Assembly: GCA_903917505.1 (NCBI GenBank)
Contig: CAIXAY010000435.1
Coordinates: forward strand, 1-8,847
Length of the DNA: 8,847 nt
Direction: 5' to 3'
Source of the DNA: an uncultured beta proteobacterium
GTDB taxonomy: Bacteria > Pseudomonadota > Gammaproteobacteria > Burkholderiales > Rhodocyclaceae
Every line of letters starts with the position of its first letter. Position 1 is the first letter of the stretch. The position numbers and the translations under genes were made by a program. A model generated the notes under the pieces. The model saw nothing but the letters and a program-made list of their open reading frames with translations. It searched no databases and had not been told where the DNA came from. This document shows, one piece after another, positions 7,500-8,847 of this stretch.

Positions 7500-8423
7500 C
7501 TAAAACTTGCGGCGGGTTATGAAATCGGTCAGCTCGATCAGGCGGCGGGCGCGTTCGCCGAAAATGGCGAGCGATTCGAGCGCCTGTGCCCTGAGTTCAT
7601 CGGCGAATTCGCGGGCGCGTTCAAGACCGACGAGGCTCACGTAAGTCGGCTTTTCGGCCGCCGCGTCCTTGCCTGCGGTCTTGCCCAGGGTCGCCGTGCT
7701 GGCCGTGCAGTCGAGGATGTCATCGACGACCTGAAACAGCAGGCCGGCGCGCTTGGCAAAGCGATCGAGCGCGGCATCCTGCGCGGCGGAGAGGGCGGCG
7801 CCGCACAGCGCGCCGAGCATCACCGCGGCGCGGATCAGGGCGCCGGTCTTGAGCGCGTGCATCAATTCGAGTTCCGGCAGATTGATCGCCTGGCCGACTG
7901 CGCCAAGATCGATCGCCTGGCCGCCGGCCATGCCGCGCGAGCCGCTGGCCAGCGCCAGCAGGCGCACCATTTCAAGCTGCCGCGCCGGATTTACCGCGGC
8001 GCTGCCGAGATCGTCGCGGGCGAGCAGTTCAAAGGCCAGCGACTGCAGGCTGTCGCCGACCAGCAGGGCGGTCGGCTCGTCGTACTCGACGTGGCAGGTC
8101 GGCCGGCCGCGCCGCAGGACGTCGTCATCCATGCACGGCAGGTCGTCATGGGCGAGCGAATAGGCATGGATCAGTTCGACGGCGCAGGCGACGATTTCAA
8201 GCCCTTGCGGCGCCGCGCCGGTCAACTCGCCCGCCGCGAAGGCGAGCAGCGGGCGAACGCGTTTGCCGCCGCCCAGGCTGGCGTAGCGCATGGCCTGGTG
8301 CAGGCGTGCCGGAATGGCTTCGTCGGGCGGCAGCAGCCGCGCCAGCGCGGCTTCGACGCGCGCCTGGACGCCGCGCATCCAGTCGGGGAAGAGCAAATCG
8401 TTGCCGGCGAGCGGCGCGCTCAC
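7500..8423 (-). CDS. ispA: Farnesyl diphosphate synthase (short-chain polyprenyl synthase)
   Basis: Joins dimethylallyl diphosphate with two isopentenyl diphosphates to make farnesyl diphosphate, which feeds ubiquinone, undecaprenyl phosphate and other isoprenoids. The 307-residue product (E. coli 299) shows G-G-G-K-R-V-R-P (51-58), the first aspartate-rich motif D-D-L-P-C-M-D-D (93-100), K-T-A-G-K-D (248-253) and the second motif D-D-I-L-D (234-238). The four residues between the aspartates of the first motif, with Tyr88 five residues before it, are typical of bacterial type II farnesyl synthases, so a C15 product is inferred. The start is a GTG whose first four bases overlap the xseB stop (GTGA), pointing to translational coupling. 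Followed by dxs after 50 bases. Confidence 0.95.
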   Translation of the reverse strand: MSAPLAGNDLLFPDWMRGVQARVEAALARLLPPDEAIPARLHQAMRYASLGGGKRVRPLLAFAAGELTGAAPQGLEIVACAVELIHAYSLAHDDLPCMDDDVLRRGRPTCHVEYDEPTALLVGDSLQSLAFELLARDDLGSAAVNPARQLEMVRLLALASGSRGMAGGQAIDLGAVGQAINLPELELMHALKTGALIRAAVMLGALCGAALSAAQDAALDRFAKRAGLLFQVVDDILDCTASTATLGKTAGKDAAAEKPTYVSLVGLERAREFADELRAQALESLAIFGERARRLIELTDFITRRKF

Positions 8424-8725
8424 TTGGCGTCGTCCGGCAGCGGCGCAGGGTCGGACGGTGCCTCGAAATCGCGCAATGCGCCGTTTTCAAGGACCTGTAT
8501 CTTTCGCTCGGCGTCGGCGAGTTGCTGCTGGCAATGCTTGAGCAGTTCGCTGCCGCGCCGGTAGGCCGCGATCGATTCTTCGAGCGGCAGGCGCCCGCCT
8601 TCCATGTTGCGAACGATCTGTTCGAGTTCGGCCAGCGCCGCTTCAAATTTCAATGCGTTTGCCGGCGGCAACGCGGCATCGGCAGCGTCGCTTTCAGGCC
8701 GGTCGGCCGAGGGTGATTGCGCCAT
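8420..8725 (-). CDS. xseB: Exodeoxyribonuclease VII small subunit
   Basis: Small helical subunit that binds several copies per XseA to form exonuclease VII, which degrades single-stranded DNA from both ends in mismatch repair and related pathways. The 101-residue product has the conserved core F-E-A-A-L-A-E-L-E-Q-I-V (27-38), M-E-G-G-R-L-P-L-E-E-S-I-A-A-Y (41-55) and A-E-R-K-I-Q-V-L-E (72-80). It is longer than the usual 75-85 residues because of a polar Ala/Asp/Pro-rich N-terminal extension (1-25) and a short acidic C-terminal tail. The ATG at 8725 has no strong ribosome site. First gene of the xseB-ispA-dxs-folE2 operon; the order xseB-ispA-dxs is also found in E. coli. xseA is not in the window. 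Confidence 0.94.
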   Translation of the reverse strand: MAQSPSADRPESDAADAALPPANALKFEAALAELEQIVRNMEGGRLPLEESIAAYRRGSELLKHCQQQLADAERKIQVLENGALRDFEAPSDPAPLPDDAK

Positions 8726-8750
8726 GAGGAATGCTCAAATAAAACAGCGG

Positions 8751-8780
8751 AAAATAGCTCAAGAAGGGCCTCGCGGTCAA
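8751..8780 (-). promoter_or_regulatory. Candidate promoter of the xseB-ispA-dxs-folE2 operon
   Basis: On the minus strand TTGACC (8780-8775, 5 of 6 matches to the -35 consensus) is followed after 18 bases by TATTTT (8756-8751, 4 of 6 matches to the -10). Transcription would begin near 8744, giving a leader of only about 19 bases before xseB. Assigned by eye; the position in front of the first gene supports it. Confidence 0.45.
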
Positions 8781-8784
8781 TTGC

Positions 8785-8810
8785 AAAGCGACCGGAAAGT
8801 GGAAAGCGAC
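8785..8810. repeat. Pair of 8-base direct repeats upstream of xseB
   Basis: AAAGCGAC occurs at 8785-8792 and again at 8803-8810, 18 bases apart start to start. Both copies sit just upstream of the candidate xseB -35 box. A TAGAAT hexamer (8811-8816) that could be a + strand -10 box follows directly. The arrangement would suit a regulator binding two sites, but the repeats are short and may be chance. Confidence 0.35.
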
Positions 8811-8847
8811 TAGAATACCCCTTTTCCCATACCTGTCGTTAGACCAA
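8811..8847 (+). other. Right-end intergenic sequence, possible start region of a rightward gene
   Basis: No start codon with a ribosome site or coding frame can be assigned before the window ends. TAGAAT (8811-8816) matches 5 of 6 bases of a -10 box, but no good -35 is found at the right distance. It could belong to a divergent gene beyond the window. Confidence 0.25.

Noticed and set aside
7449..8564. A 371-codon + strand open frame opposite ispA and the end of xseB.
   Set aside because: Antisense shadow of clear genes with low-complexity Ala/Gly/Arg composition.

Overview
The window reads as a piece of chromosome from a GC-rich betaproteobacterium, most likely a member of the Rhodocyclales (Azoarcus, Dechloromonas or Accumulibacter type). 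This is inferred from protein character (FolE2 is very Neisseria-like, and RplS, TrmD and Dxs are typical of the class) and from gene order. No rRNA or other decisive taxonomic marker is present. It is mostly housekeeping DNA. I see no mobile element, CRISPR array, tRNA or rRNA gene, and no sign of a novel multi-gene system.

Layout, left to right. (1) A YihY/BrkB-type inner-membrane protein on the + strand (63-911). (2) A convergent - strand gene (908-2440) for a large, little-known protein. Its C-terminal half carries the two sequence signatures of a PilZ cyclic-di-GMP-binding domain. The stop codons of these two genes overlap. (3) A divergent intergenic region (2441-2609) with one good promoter candidate in each direction. 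(4) The classical + strand operon rpsP-rimM-trmD-rplS (2610-4665): ribosomal protein S16, a 30S maturation factor, the tRNA m1G37 methyltransferase and ribosomal protein L19. (5) A long hairpin terminator (4681-4716) that looks bidirectional. (6) A - strand operon read from right to left, xseB-ispA-dxs-folE2 (8725 down to 4722): exonuclease VII small subunit, farnesyl diphosphate synthase, DXP synthase and GTP cyclohydrolase IB. (7) A right-end intergenic piece (8726-8847) with the probable promoter of that operon and a short direct repeat.

Functionally, the rpsP operon supplies ribosome parts and factors for ribosome and tRNA maturation. The xseB operon joins two successive parts of isoprenoid supply (Dxs makes DXP, the entry to the MEP pathway, and IspA makes farnesyl diphosphate) with a DNA-repair nuclease subunit and the first enzyme of folate or queuosine-type pterin synthesis. 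The least understood gene is the PilZ-domain protein, which is the main item for follow-up.

Several genes begin at non-ATG codons, or at starts well inside a longer open frame. The coordinates given here are my chosen starts, with reasons in each entry.
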